From Piromyces finnis (lineage: Eukaryota > Neocallimastigomycota > Neocallimastigomycetes > Neocallimastigales > Neocallimastigaceae): a stretch of DNA of 64,000 bases. The notes beneath the pieces are model-generated. The model searched no databases. It worked only from the letters and a program-made list of their open reading frames with translations, and was not told where the DNA came from. The stretch lies in contig MCFH01000001.1 of NCBI GenBank assembly GCA_002104945.1, positions 1,391,001 to 1,455,000 of the forward strand, read 5' to 3'. The position numbers and the translations under genes were made by a program. Below, piece after piece: positions 1 to 12,370 of the stretch (position 1 is the first letter of the stretch; every line of letters starts with the position of its first letter).

Positions 1-166
1 AATAAATTAAATAGATAGCATATATCATATGAATTGCATTTGATTATTTCTATTTGATTTTGAATTTATGAAAATGTTTTTTATATTATTAATTATTATT
101 AATAATATATTTTTTGTAAATGAAGAAATAGTAATAACAGAAATTTATTTTCTTTTTCTTTTTTTC

Positions 167-197
<31 letters not shown>

Positions 198-740
198 TTT
201 AAAGGAATCGAACATTTTATTCCATAAAATTCGTATTAAAAAATATTATTTGAATAGTCATTTATATTTTTTATTTATAATATACATATATTTGTATAGT
301 GATATTGAATTTTGCATTAATAATTGAAATAATACTGGTATTAATATTTGTATTAATATTAGGATTAATATGGTGCTTATTTAGTATAATGATTATTAAA
401 GAATGTATTATTATATAATAATTAATAACAATAAGCTATGATATTTATATTATTATAAACATTAGTGTATTTTAACTAGGGTAAAATAAATATAATAAAT
501 TATTAAATATCTAATAAATCCCCCTAAAAATAATAGTAATATTAAATGTAGATGTTTATAAAAATCTCTATAATTTAAAGTTAGAAATATAATTGTAAAA
601 AAACTAAATTAAACAAAGATTTATAAAAAAAAATATTTATGTTAGTAATAATGGTAAAAACGATTTATAAAAAAAAAAAATAAAAATAAAAATATTTCTA
701 TGAAAAATAATAATTGATAACGATATGTATTTATATTTTT
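1..740. other. AT-rich flank downstream of CDC20
   Basis: No gene is visible here. The stretch is A/T homopolymers and short AT repeats, including a T-rich tract at 160-200. It probably holds the 3' untranslated region of the leftward CDC20 gene, whose stop codon is at 741-743. Confidence 0.6.
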
Positions 741-3125
741 TTAACGAATTTTGTTCCTGTCAGTAAAGGTTGACATTAACATATCATTCTCTGAAATTTT
801 TGATGTGTTTTCATTTTCTTTATTTAAATTGCCTGTTGAACTCGAAGCTTCATTTCTATATTCTTTATTTTTCCATATTTTCCAAAATTTCAACGTTTCA
901 TCCCCAGCCGCAGTAGCAACACTTTGACCATCAGGGCTTATAGCCGAAAATAATACGCGAGCATCATGTGCTTGAATATTGATAATTCTATCCATTGTTG
1001 GGTATTTCCAGAGAGTAATGTTATTATTTGGAAATCCATGGGATGATAAAATTTCTTTATAATCTAATGACCAAATTAATGAAGTAACTTGTGAACCTGT
1101 AAATATAGAATTGATTTTAGTTTCTGTTGTAGTATTCCAGAAATGAATTGTTTTATCCGAAGTACCACCACCAGTTGCTAAAATATTTGACTGCCATGGA
1201 CACCATGCTAAAGCCTAAATAAAAATAGAAAAATTATAATTTTAGAATCGGTATCGTTAATATTATATTTATATTATCGATATTTACCTTTACAGCAGCA
1301 CGATGATTTGTTTTAGTCATTTTTGGAAGAGATGAACGAATATCCCAAATATTTACTAAGTTATCATTCCCTCCACTAGCTAATAATTGACCATCGTTCT
1401 TCCATGATAAACCACAAACTTCTGCACAATGTCCTAATAGTTCTTGTGTTTTGTGTTTTTCGATACGGACATCATGCTGATAAATACTTCCATCACGACA
1501 TCCAGAAGATAAAATATACTTATCCCATGATAGCACGCCAACCCTTGTAATATGTCCATACATTGATCTTAATTTTCTATCTTGTTCAACATCCCATATT
1601 TGGGTGTCACCTTCAGATGTTCCAACCCCTAAATATTTACCATCTTGAGTCCAAGATATTGAGCATACATCACCACCAACTTTTGATGTATCCTCACATA
1701 TAACATTAACATCTCCATTATTTGCATTCCAAAGATATATTTTGGAATCTAATGCAATGGCGACAATATTTTTTGAGGACCAATCTAGAAGATTTGTATA
1801 ATAATCATCACCAATACCTGGTGCATCTAATACTCTTTCAGCTTGTGTTGGTATTCTTCTTCTTGCAAATGAGGAAACTGATTTTAAAGATTTATTCCAA
1901 CATGAACGTAAAGGTGGTTTATCTGTTGCTGGTGGCTCAGCATTGAATGTTAATATTCTTTGGTCAAAGTTAATAGATAAAGCTTGTGCTAAATTCTCTT
2001 GATAGATAATATTAGTATAACTTGGCAAACCTGAATTAGTAAGCTTTTCATTTTCTTTTATATTTTTTCTAACTAAATTTAATTGAGTAGATGAAAAATC
2101 TATTAAATGACGATTGGGTATAAATCTATCACCATACTATTTTTATTAATATATCAATATAAATACAAAAATAAAAATAATCATATATATATAATTAAAT
2201 AAAATATTAAATATGAAGTAAAAATTAATTTATATATTTATTTTAAATTAAAAATTATTTTTTGTGATATATTTTATTATAATCAATTTAGTTTTAAAGA
2301 TATATAATTAAATAATGAATAGTAAATGATGTATTAAGATATTTTTTAAATAAAAACACATTAATATTTTTTTATTGTATTTACCACAGCTTTAACTTTA
2401 TGCTTTATGCGTTGCATAATAGGGGAGCAATTAAGATTCCAATTACTTAAAGAAGTATCATTTATTTTTTTATTTCCATATTTTGATACTTTTGGAGAAC
2501 GAATTGATTTAAATTTAACCGGTGAACTAAATAATCTTTTTGGAGAATATTTACAAGGAGAATAAAATAAATTCTTTTTTGAAGAAGAAGTAATCGATCT
2601 CCTCCTTATTGAATAAGAAGGAGAACGTAATGGAGTATAATTCTGGGGAGAATTTTTATTATAAGGTGTTGTAGGAGATGAAGTAATGCATAAACCAATA
2701 CTACTTCTTCTTCTTCTTTTCGTTGAATTAGTTTTCTTGTAAGGCGTTAATATATTGTTTATTGAATTATTTGATACATTAGTCTTTGATTTTTTTTTAT
2801 TTAAATTAACTAAATTATTACTTGTTTTATTGGAAATACTTTCATTTCCTTGTTGAGATTTTTTTATTTTTTTATTTGACAAAATATTTTTTGGTGTAGG
2901 TGATACATTTTCATTGTATTCTATAAATTCTATAGTTGATAATCGTGTAGGTGAAAATAAAGATGAATTTGATGAAGCTGAAAATGGTGATGAATTAAGT
3001 TTAATTTCTTCTGATGAAATGGCATCATACTTTCTTTTACCTTTCGAAAATGATGAAGTCGAGTATTTTTTTTTTAAAGATTTATTAACAGGAGTAACTG
3101 CATTACAAGTTATATTATCAGCCAT
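741..3125 (-). CDS. CDC20: APC/C activator CDC20 (fizzy-type WD40 protein)
   Basis: Activator and substrate receptor of the anaphase-promoting complex, which starts anaphase. Three exons (3125-2385, 2136-1288, 1214-741) join in phase to 687 residues. The first 247 residues are Ser/Lys/Asn-rich and carry many S/T-P sites. Exon 2 opens with the C-box DRFIPNR (about 250-256), which contacts the APC/C. A seven-bladed WD40 propeller follows, with family signatures such as RVLDAPGIGDDYY, SGGNDNLVNIW and AWCPWQSN. The chain ends in the Ile-Arg tail that docks on APC3. The motifs SGGNDNLVN, GGGTSDK and KYPTM are closer to Cdc20 than to Cdh1/Fzr. A KEN triplet lies in the tail after the propeller (residues 662-664), between blade and IR tail. 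The start at 3125 is the only in-frame ATG before the long N-terminal exon. It is divergent from NAA30. Confidence 0.92.
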
Positions 3126-3514
3126 TTTATTTATTATTTATATTATTAAAGCAATATTAGATTTTAATTATTAAAATATAAAAATTAATGCTTTAACAAA
3201 CTTAACAAACACATAAATTTATTTAGGTGATTATTGGATTGAGGAAAAATTTTAAAAAAAAAAATTAATTGTAATAAATATAAATTAAATAAAAAAAAAA
3301 ATTTATTAAAAACTTTTTTTATATATTACATTTAACCCTTTGGTAAACTTTTTTTATTTTTCAATATTTAAAATTCATGATCATGTCATATGATATCAAT
3401 AAATCTATTACATAATAGTATTATTAAAAACACTAATCATATTATATATTTAATTAAAAAATGGTTAATATATTTTTAGTTTATTTTTTTTTTATATCAA
3501 TTAAATAAAGCAAT
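3126..3514. promoter_or_regulatory. Divergent promoter between CDC20 and NAA30
   Basis: About 390 bp separate the two start codons, which point away from each other, so both promoters must lie here. The sequence is A/T runs with no motif I can name. It is inferred from gene layout only. Confidence 0.5.
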
Positions 3515-4456
3515 ATGAGTAAAGAGAAAATAGTGATAAATGATATATCATATGAACCATTTGAATCAGAGAATCAGATGTCCGAAATAACATCATTAAT
3601 TGAAAGTCATTTATCAGAGCCATATTCAATTTATACATATAGGTACTAACATCAAAAATTGTTAAATTTCTTTTAGAAGAATAAATTTTACATAAAATAA
3701 AAACAAAAAAAGAAAATTAAAAAAAGAAAATTTATATATTTAAATTAAAAATAAAACTAATCTCATATTAATTATATGCTTTTTTTAAAAAAATAGATAT
3801 TTTATTCATTCTTGGCCTGATTTATGTTTATTAGTATGAGTTGTATATATGTTATTAATATATAGATATAGATATAATTGATTAATTCATATTATATAAT
3901 TATTAAAACCATTTTAGTGTTATGATAAAAATAGAAAATGTGTTGGAGTAATTATTTGTAAACTTGATTATCACAATAATTCATATCGTGGCTATATTGC
4001 AATGCTTGCTGTAGATAAAGAATATAGAAAAAGAAAAATAGGTATTTAAAAATTATAATATATAAAAATAACAATTAGATTATATTAAGAGAATGTTATT
4101 TTTCCAATATAAAATATATAGGAAGCACATTAGTAAAAATGGTTGTAAATAAAATGAAAGAACAAAATGCTGATGAGGTAGATAGATAAACTATATTTTT
4201 AAAAAAGTTTTCTTATTAATTATTTATTAATTATATTTTATAATAGATTGTTCTTGAAACAGAAAAGACTAATACTGGGGCTCTTGGCTTATATGAATAT
4301 CTTGGTTTTATTAGAGATAAAAGTTTACCAAGATACTATTTAAATGGTGTTGATGCCTTTCGTTTAAAATTATTTTTAAAGGATCCACCAAATCTTTTAC
4401 AAAATAATATAAATATAAATAATGAAAATATGAATGAATTTGAAGAATATTTATAA
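3515..4456 (+). CDS. NAA30: N-terminal acetyltransferase NAA30 / Mak3 (NatC catalytic subunit)
   Basis: GNAT-fold enzyme that acetylates the N-terminus of proteins starting with Met plus a hydrophobic residue, as part of NatC. Five exons (3515-3642, 3797-3833, 3918-4041, 4122-4177, 4247-4456) give 184 residues. Recognised by the N-terminal block [17 protein letters not shown], the strand GYIAMLAVD, the acetyl-CoA loop Y-R-K-R-K-I-G-S-T-L (family form R/Q-x-x-G-x-G/A), and the C-terminal block [16 protein letters not shown], all typical of NAA30 rather than NAA10/20/50. Length matches the catalytic core of yeast Mak3. The ~27-residue tail is Asn/Glu-rich and not conserved. The gene shares its promoter region with CDC20. 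The start follows the short ATG-led N-terminus of the family. Confidence 0.95.
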
Positions 4457-4918
4457 ATTTGAAATATTCACATAAATATTAGTAAATATTTAATATTCTT
4501 TTTATTAATATAGTTCATACTGAAAGAAAAGAAATATACCCATATTTAATAATTATTTTTAAACAAATAAATGTATTCATTACATATTTATATAATGAAT
4601 ACATTTATTATTTAATTTTCTAATAAATAAAAATAATTTTTTTAAATTGAATAATATATAATTAAATTTAAATAAAATATTTATAATACCAATACAGCAA
4701 ATAATTGGTTAATGACAAGATGAATAAATTAAAAAGAAAAATAAAGAAAATTTTATATAGTTAAAAATTATAAAAAGAATCTTTAACAAAGAATAAAATT
4801 ATAATAATATTTTTGTTTTTTAATATTCTTTCTTTAAATACATTTTATAATAATTTAAAAGCAAACTCAAATACGCCATAGAATAAAGCATAATATTATA
4901 AGTAAAATTTAAATAAGA
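4457..4918. other. Intergenic AT-rich DNA
   Basis: A/T-rich spacer between two rightward genes. It must contain the NAA30 3' end and the promoter of the next gene; no specific signal is recognised. Confidence 0.5.
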
Positions 4919-5692
4919 ATGTCAGAAAAAAAAATTACTCTTACTATAAGATTAATTAAATCATTTGAATATAGAACATTTAAAAATGTTATATTACATG
5001 ATGTAGATATTACCACAATGACTTGTGGTAAATTAAAAGAAGATATTATACAAAGTAATATATAAAATGATATATATATATAATAATAATAACAATAATA
5101 AATATATTGTAAATTTGTTGGATTAATTTGGTTTTAAATTGTTTAATAATTAGAAATTCATTCAACTTCAGGTTATAAACCATATTTAAATGTTAAATTT
5201 GGTAATATAAATGTAATATATAGTAAATATAGGTATAAAAAATAAATATTAACATTTTATTTTTAAAATAATATAGATACTCTTAAATTATATTTTAAGC
5301 ATTTTGGTGCAAAGGTATATTTTATTACATAAAAAATGTTATTTTTATTTCATTAATAACTAAAAAATATTCCTTTCTTAAAAAATTAAATAAATAATAA
5401 TGATAAAAATAGACTTCTAATTTAATTGTAAATTTGGATCATGATGATTGGTTCCTCGATGATTCAAAAACTTTAGAAGAATCTGGTATCGGTAAATATA
5501 TATATATATAGATAATAAAAATATTTTTCTGTTTTGTCAAAAACAAAGAATAAAAAAATATATATTCATATTAATTTCATTTTTTTTTTTCAATATATAT
5601 ATTTTAAAAAAAAAGAAAATGAAGCAGAAATATCATTTTTCAATCGTGCTGATTATGATAAATTTAAGGCTAATCCAGAAATTAAATGGTAG
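4919..5692 (+). CDS. C2orf76-like UPF0538 family protein
   Basis: Small conserved eukaryotic protein of unknown function. Five exons (4919-5054, 5154-5201, 5277-5314, 5413-5491, 5616-5692) join to 125 residues, almost the 126 of human C2orf76. Matching family blocks in order: TVRLIRSF-like start (here ITLTIRLIKSFEYRTFKN), D(A/T)LK near residue 61, the NLDHDDWFLDD block near 82-92, and the end KANPEIKW, parallel to the family ending in A-N-P-x-x-W. The fold is probably ubiquitin-like, by my reading of the beta-rich pattern. All four introns are short, and phases agree at every joint. Role in the cell cannot be stated. Confidence 0.88.
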
Positions 5693-6261
5693 TTTATAAG
5701 TGAAAGACAAATTGTAGACCAATTTTAATATACTATTTTGGAAGGTGTAAATAAAGTGGATAATATTTAAACTATTCTAGAAGACATTTTTATAAATCAT
5801 AATTTTTTTTTTTTTTTTTTAACTAAAAATAAAAATAAAAACGAAAATTCATTACAAAAATAAAACACATGTACTTATTTTATTTTGTATTGATAGTAAA
5901 ATTAGTGATTTGTGAAAATACACACACACAAAAAAATAAAATAAAATAAAATAAAATAAAAATAAAATAATAAAATAATATAAGAAAGCATATATAATTT
6001 AAACAAAAAAAAGATTTTCATTTTTATTTTTATTATATAATTTTCCAAAATAAATTTTTATATTTAATCTATTAAAATTATTAATAATTTAATTCTTTTA
6101 TTAAATTATATCAAAATTTTATAGATTATTAATATATTAAAATTAACTTTAAATGTTGATATATGGTGTATGTTAATGCTCTTGGATTTATTTAAAACTT
6201 TTGATATTAAATAAAAAATAATCATGTGTATAAATATGTATATAAATAAAATAATAAAATA
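5693..6261. other. Intergenic AT-rich DNA with TAAAA repeats
   Basis: Contains a T run near 5807-5820, an ACACAC run near 5921-5931 and a TAAAA-type repeat at about 5935-5975. No ORF or RNA gene is recognised. Confidence 0.5.
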
Positions 6262-9200
6262 ATGTGGATATTAGAAAATCTCAAAGATAGTAAAATATTA
6301 TTTTAAAAATAATTCTAAATGTCAATTAAATATATTATTTAATAATTAAACAACTATTTTTCTTTCTTTATAAATATGAAGAAACCAATATCTGGCTAAA
6401 ACCAGGAATTACAATTACAGTAGGAAGAAAAGGTAAACATTACAACATTAATCTATTTAATAAGAAATTAATATTTAATTTGAGAAATTAATTTATTTTT
6501 TAATATTTTGAATAATTTATATACAATGACATTAAAATTAAATAAAAGATTCAGATATATTAATTTTAAATGACCGTTCTGTTAGTAGAAAGCATGCAAA
6601 ATTTCATGTCGAAAAAATAGGAATTAATAAAACAGTATGAAATATAAATATAAAATATATAAATGTATTTCTTATTTTTGAATTATGTTAATATATAATT
6701 TCTTTTGGAAAAATAATATAAAGAACGACCAAACCTATAAACCGCAGGTGGTATTGAAAGATCTTGATTCAAAGTTTGGAACAACTGTTAATATGCAAAG
6801 AATTAGTGGCTCAGTTATACTATCAGAAAATAGTAATATCAAGTTCGGTGCTTTTTCTGAATATAGGTATTATATATTTACAATAATAATTTTTATAAAT
6901 TAATAATTAAAATTTATTATATTTTAGGCTTAAATACATTTCAATTGTTGTATGCTTTTCAAGTTTAACTTCATTCGAAAGAGCTGAATTGACAGCATTA
7001 GCAGTTAAAAATGGTAATAATTGCCTTAAAATAAATATTATTTAAAATAATGTTATTAAAAATCAAAATATAAATATTTAATTAAATTTTATTTTAATAT
7101 TTTATTAACATCTTTAAGGTATAACTTTAACAAAATCCTGGAATTCAAATTGTACACATCTGATAATGAATAAAATTAAAGTTACTCAAAAAGTTATATT
7201 AGCATTAATTTATAATAAAAATATTGTAAATATGAAATGGCTAGAAGATTTTGAAAACTGTGATATTAAAAACTTTAAATTACCTAATGAGTCAAAGTAT
7301 ATATCAAATATAATTAATAATTTATATTTTTAATATTAATTATCATTCTTATAATAAATATAATGTAAAACAAGTTTTTTTCCATTAATAAGTGAAAATG
7401 ATATATTTGAAAAATTAACTCCTGAAATTTTCAGACCTAATATAAAAAGAAAAAATTTATTTAAAGATATAACATTTGTTACTTTTAGTTTAAATCAGGT
7501 AAAATTATAATATTTCTTAAGTTCATTTTATATAAAAATAAATAAATTTTAATATGTAAAATATTAATACATTAACTTTAGTGTAATAAATTAGCATCAA
7601 TTATTGAGGCTGCTAATGGATCTATTGTTTCATTATATGATAAAATGAAAAATAATGAAATAAAATATATAAATGATTTAATTTCTACTTTAGATAAATA
7701 TAAAAATGCTTGCATGATCGAACCATCTGATGACATTAATGATGATCAAAAACAATTAATCATAGATACAGGAAAATTGTAATAATATTATATTAAATAA
7801 GCATTAAAAAAAAAAAAAATTAATAAAATATACATTTTCTAATATTCTATAAATATGTATCTATTTATGTTTTTTATAGTTTAAATCAGAGATTAATAAA
7901 TGATTCAGAAATTGGGTTTTCTGTAATATATGCTTCAACAGACTTATTCACAAATAAAGATATTTTAGCTATTGATAAACATACGGATATTATAAAAGAA
8001 ACACAATATATACCAACTCTTGCAAATAATTCATTAGTATTCAATCCACAAAATGATTTTTCTAAGTCAAATATATTTTCTTTAGATACAAATATTAAAC
8101 AAGATAATAAAAATAGTACTATTTTAAACGAGTACAATAGTGATGATAGTAGAATTTTCAATATTACAAATAAAATAACAGAAAATGGTATAATACTAAA
8201 TGATGATAATAATAAAAATATTGTTAATAAGGATTTGAAAGATCATTTTGATAATGATTCTAATAAAAGTTTAAATAATGAATTATTTGAGAATAATTCA
8301 TCTTTAAAAATAAAATCAAAAGCAAATAACAACAACAACAACAACAATAATAATAGTAATACCAATACTAATACTAATACTACTACTATTACTACTACTA
8401 CTAATAATAATAATAATAATAATAATAGTAATAATAATAATAGTAATATTGAAAATAAATCGAATTTAAGTAATGAATATGATGACATTAATAAAATGTC
8501 TATATTTGAAAATAAAAATAAAGTATACGAAAGTGAGGTATATTTTTAATTTTATAGTATATTAAAATTTTAAATTCTATCATTTAATTAAAGACAATAA
8601 AATTTTAATAACAATTTATATATATATTTGTATATTTATTATTATTTTGAAATTTAAAAATTAAAAGCATAGTGTTATAAGTGAAAAAAGCCAAAATCTT
8701 TCATTATTTTGGGATAATATAATAGATATATCATTAGAAGATGAAAAACAAGAAATTAATGATGAGAATAAAGAAGATATAGAAAATGATATTTCTTTAA
8801 ATACAATAAATAAAAGTGATATTAAAAATAAAAATGATACAAATATCATCAATATAAATACAAATAATAAAAACGTCATAAACATTAATAATATTAATAA
8901 TTTCAACTTTAATAGTTTACATGATTCATCAAATAATACTTTAATAAAACAAAATGATATAGAAAATAAAAATATTAATAAAATTAATGGTGAAGTCAAA
9001 AATAAAGAAGACAATAAAGATCAAATCAAAACTAATGATTATAGTCAAAAAGAGCCTTTTCAAACTAAAGGTATAGTCTAAAGAATTAAGGAAAAAAAAG
9101 AATTTTTTCTTAATTTTTTTAATTTTTTATTATTATTAGAAATTCTAAAATTTAAAAAGTAGTTATAAATTATAAAATACTTTTTTTATAAAAATATAAA

Positions 9201-10020
9201 ACTAATATTGATTTATTAACATTCTTACACACACATATATATATTTATTTATTTGTATAAAGACAATAATTATTATAATATTGAAAATAAGCCTTTATTT
9301 TATAAGTATGATTTAATTGTTAATGACCAAGAAATTTATAATGAGGAACAAGTTATAGAAAATATAAATGAAACAAAAAAGGAGATATATAAAGAAAATA
9401 GAAAAAGAAAAGACGATTCATTATTTGATAATGAGAATGAAAGTGAAGAAGAAAATAGTAGAATATCAATGACTAATAGTCCTCAAAATAATTATCAATT
9501 AAATGATGAACTAAACATTGAAGTTGTTGTTTCTTTTTCAGATGATTTAATTTTTAATAAAAATACTAAAGAAAGTAAAAATAAATTGGATAATAATAAT
9601 AAATATCAAGGTATTAATTTTAAAAGGTTCAAAAAGTCAAAATACATTAAAAATAAAGATGTAATTGATAAAAATTTGTTATTTTATTATGAAGATAATA
9701 AAGTTTCTGAAGAATGGCTTATGGATAATGAAAATAAAACAAAGAAATCATCAGAAGTAATGTTAGTGAAAACAAAAACATTACTAAACACAAATTCTAT
9801 TGATAATGATGGTTTTTTTTCAATAATGACTCATAAAAATGATATTAATACAAAAAATGATAAAATTACTGAAGATGATATTAAAAAAGGAAAAATAAAT
9901 AAGATAGGATCTTCTAAATCAAAAGTAATAAATAAAAACAAAATTAAAGATGAATTTTTAATATCTGACGATGATGATGACGATGATGATGATGATGATG
10001 AAAAATTTGTATGGAATTAA
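6262..10020 (+). CDS. NBN: Nibrin / Nbs1 (MRN complex subunit)
   Basis: Scaffold of the Mre11-Rad50-Nbs1 complex that senses DNA double-strand breaks and activates ATM/Tel1. Eleven exons (6262-6289, 6382-6432, 6549-6634, 6724-6866, 6928-7013, 7119-7296, 7375-7498, 7582-7778, 7880-8537, 8668-9070, 9263-10020) give 903 residues. An N-terminal FHA domain (about 10-105) shows VGRK, RSVSRKHAKF and KDLDSKFGT, the phosphothreonine-binding signature. Tandem BRCT regions follow to about residue 330 (WNSNCTHLIMN, ALIYNKNIVNMKWL). The rest is disordered and Asn/Lys/Asp-rich, with an Asn/Thr tract near 8325-8450. Near the end, NFKRFKK (770-776) matches the Mre11-binding motif KNFKKFKK. The protein closes with a run of Asp and then KFVWN, which resembles the acidic plus F-x-F/Y Tel1/ATM-docking tail. 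Exon 1 is only 28 nt; its ATG gives the Met-Trp start seen in animal nibrin. Confidence 0.92.
8325..8455 (+). repeat. Codon-repeat tract coding poly-Asn/Thr in nibrin
   Basis: AAC, AAT and ACT triplet repeats lie inside exon 9 and encode an Asn/Thr homopolymer. The tract reads open in two other frames, which creates a spurious poly-Leu ORF on the opposite strand. Confidence 0.85.
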
Positions 10021-10572
10021 TTTTGTAGAAATAATCTAATAATTTAAAAAAGACTATTAATGAAATATTAAAAAAAATAATATCAATTTAACAAAATATC
10101 ATTAAAAAACATACCGTATATTTATATTTTAATAAAACACATATTATTTTATTGATTTTAATTTATAATACATTCAATTAAATAAATAAAAAATAAAATA
10201 AAAAATAAAAAAAATCCTTTATATAAATCTAAAATATTTTGGATGGATGTATATAAAGATTAATGTATCTACATTTTAATAATTTTGGTTTAATCATTAA
10301 TTTTTAAAATTTTAGAATTTCTTTTTATTGATATAAATATATAAATATTTTGAGATATTGCTAATAAATATATAAATTAAATAATATATAATAGAAATAG
10401 ATAGAATTTATATTATAAAAAAATCAATATTCATTATAATAATTTCAATAACTATAATAATAGAACAAAAAAAGAATATTTTCTAAAACTGTTAAATCCC
10501 TAAAATATTATTACTATCAATAATTTTTTTCTTTTTTTTTTTTTTTAAAAAAAATAATACTATTAATAAAAT
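10021..10572. other. Intergenic AT-rich DNA
   Basis: A/T-rich spacer ending in a T run (10527-10547) just upstream of the next start codon. Nothing else is recognised. Confidence 0.5.
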
Positions 10573-10755
10573 ATGACAACAAATTTAAAAATCATTCTTA
10601 ATAGATTATTAAAAGAAAATTTACATCCCCCAACAATTCTACAAATAAATACACCATTAAGAGATGATTGGGTTATAGTTGACAATAAATTATCACTAAA
10701 TACAGACCAAGATTTAGATTATCAGGATCCTCGTTGGTGTGAATTATTTAGAGAG

Positions 10756-10795
<40 letters not shown>

Positions 10796-12370
10796 GTATT
10801 CAATAACATTTATTTGAATTTTATGTTAAATTTTTATTTAATTTATAAAATAGTTTTTCTTAGAATCTTCTTGTTCATTTAATGATGATTTACTTTTATT
10901 TGTAAGACAACCTCATAATGATAACCTTGATCAAGATCCTGTTTTTGTTAAACGTAAAATAAATAATGAAATGCCAACATTGTCAGATATCGTTTTATGG
11001 AAAGATACATTTTTCTTAAATTTAATTTCTCAACTACCATGTAGACTTACTGCTTCAATTTGCTGTAGAAAAGAATGTAATTAACATGTTCATAAATACT
11101 TTAAATAATATTAAATTTAAAATATGTATAAATTAATTAATTATAAATTAATAAAAACCATAAAGATAAAGACATTCTTTATGAAAATCAAGAAAATAAG
11201 AAAAATATTGAAATTCAAGAAAATATCAAATCAGATAATAAAACTTCCTGTTCACAGTCAAAATTAAATATTAATACTAATAATCTGAATAAGCAGCAAC
11301 CTCAATATAAAGGTGGTATGTGGTGTGTTCGACGTACTAGCAGAAAAGTATATGCAGTCCCATATAAATCAAGCATTGAATTTAAAGAAACGACACATGA
11401 ATGTTCATATCCTAATGTATATTATACTCTAAATAATTTTGAAGATGAAGAATTACAATTACCAATACAAGAAAATGAATATTTATGTGTTGAACTTGCG
11501 GTTTTGATACCAGATAATACAGAAATGATGCCAATTTATGATGAAAATTATGAAGCAGATAAAAATACTATCGATTCTCCTCCATTTGGTTGTCCTCCAA
11601 ATCATACCAAAATTGTATTATTTCAAGGATCTGTTTCCTTTAAAGCATTATTTGATGCATATGTATTAAAAGGAATGTCATCATTGTCATTTAGTGAAAA
11701 ACTTACTAGAAGTTTTGTAAAGTCATCTCCAAAAATTAAAACAGGTATTTATCCAAAAAATAAAATAAAATTAGATAAAAAAGATTAAATAAATAAAAAA
11801 GAGAAACAAATATTCATTATTATTATTATTATTATTATTATCAATATTAAAAATAATATAATATTTTATAACAATAAAAAGAATATATAATGATGCGTGG
11901 ACCTAATGGAAAAGGACATTGTCGCGTAGCCATAACCGACAGTTATTTAAATGAAAACTTAGAATTAAAAGAAAAAATACAAGAAAAAGAAAAAAATCAT
12001 TATAAAAAAAACTCTTTTACTGATAAGATAAAAAAATTGACTTCCCAATTTTCACCAAATAATATTCCTGAAGAAGAATTATATAATAAATTTAATGCAT
12101 CAATGACCTCTGTTAATGTAAGATGGGAAACTGTAATTGAGTAAGTTGCAATTATTTTATTATAAATATATATTCATTTGTTATTAACATTATATTATAA
12201 TTATAATATTATATACAAATAATAATTTACAATTATAACAAATTTAAATATAAATACATTTATAAAGACATCTATATGAATATGCAAAGAAAATGAATAT
12301 GAATATCAATGAAGAAAATTCAATAAGTAATAGTGCTAATTTTGAATCAAGTAAAATTAATGACAGTTAA
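10573..12370 (+). CDS. KIAA0930-like protein (DUF2045 family)
   Basis: Conserved opisthokont protein of unknown function. Five exons (10573-10755, 10854-11076, 11166-11744, 11882-12140, 12268-12370) join to 448 residues. Family blocks seen in order: DPRWCELFREFFLESS then DDLLLFVRQ near residues 50-80, LNLISQL, SYPNVYY plus EYLCVELAV, FQGSVSFKALFDAY, and MMRGPNGKGHCRVAI near the exon 3/4 joint; these parallel the human blocks SYPN, VCVELVA, QGSIRYEAL and RMKGPQGKGH. The C-terminal NVRWETVIEHLYEY fits the final helix of the family. Exon 1 ends right where an (AAT)n repeat begins, with donor GTTAAT. The exon 3 acceptor has two in-frame choices six bases apart (exon start 11166 or 11172). Confidence 0.87.
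10756..10796 (+). repeat. (AAT)n microsatellite abutting a 5' splice site
   Basis: The first intron of the KIAA0930-like gene begins GTTAAT and continues as uninterrupted AAT repeats to about 10796. If the intron were retained, it would add a poly-Asn run and then a stop at 10804-10806. Confidence 0.75.

Noticed and set aside
1722-1946. Short rightward ORF
   Set aside because: It lies on the opposite strand of the CDC20 WD40 exon and has no family pattern.
741-3125. CDH1/Fizzy-related instead of CDC20
   Set aside because: The C-box and IR tail are common to both, but WD40 blocks such as SGGNDNLVNIW, AWCPWQSN and GGGTSDK follow Cdc20 more closely than Cdh1.
8243-8488. Leftward poly-Leu/Val ORF
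   Set aside because: It is the reverse reading of the Asn/Thr codon repeats of nibrin exon 9.
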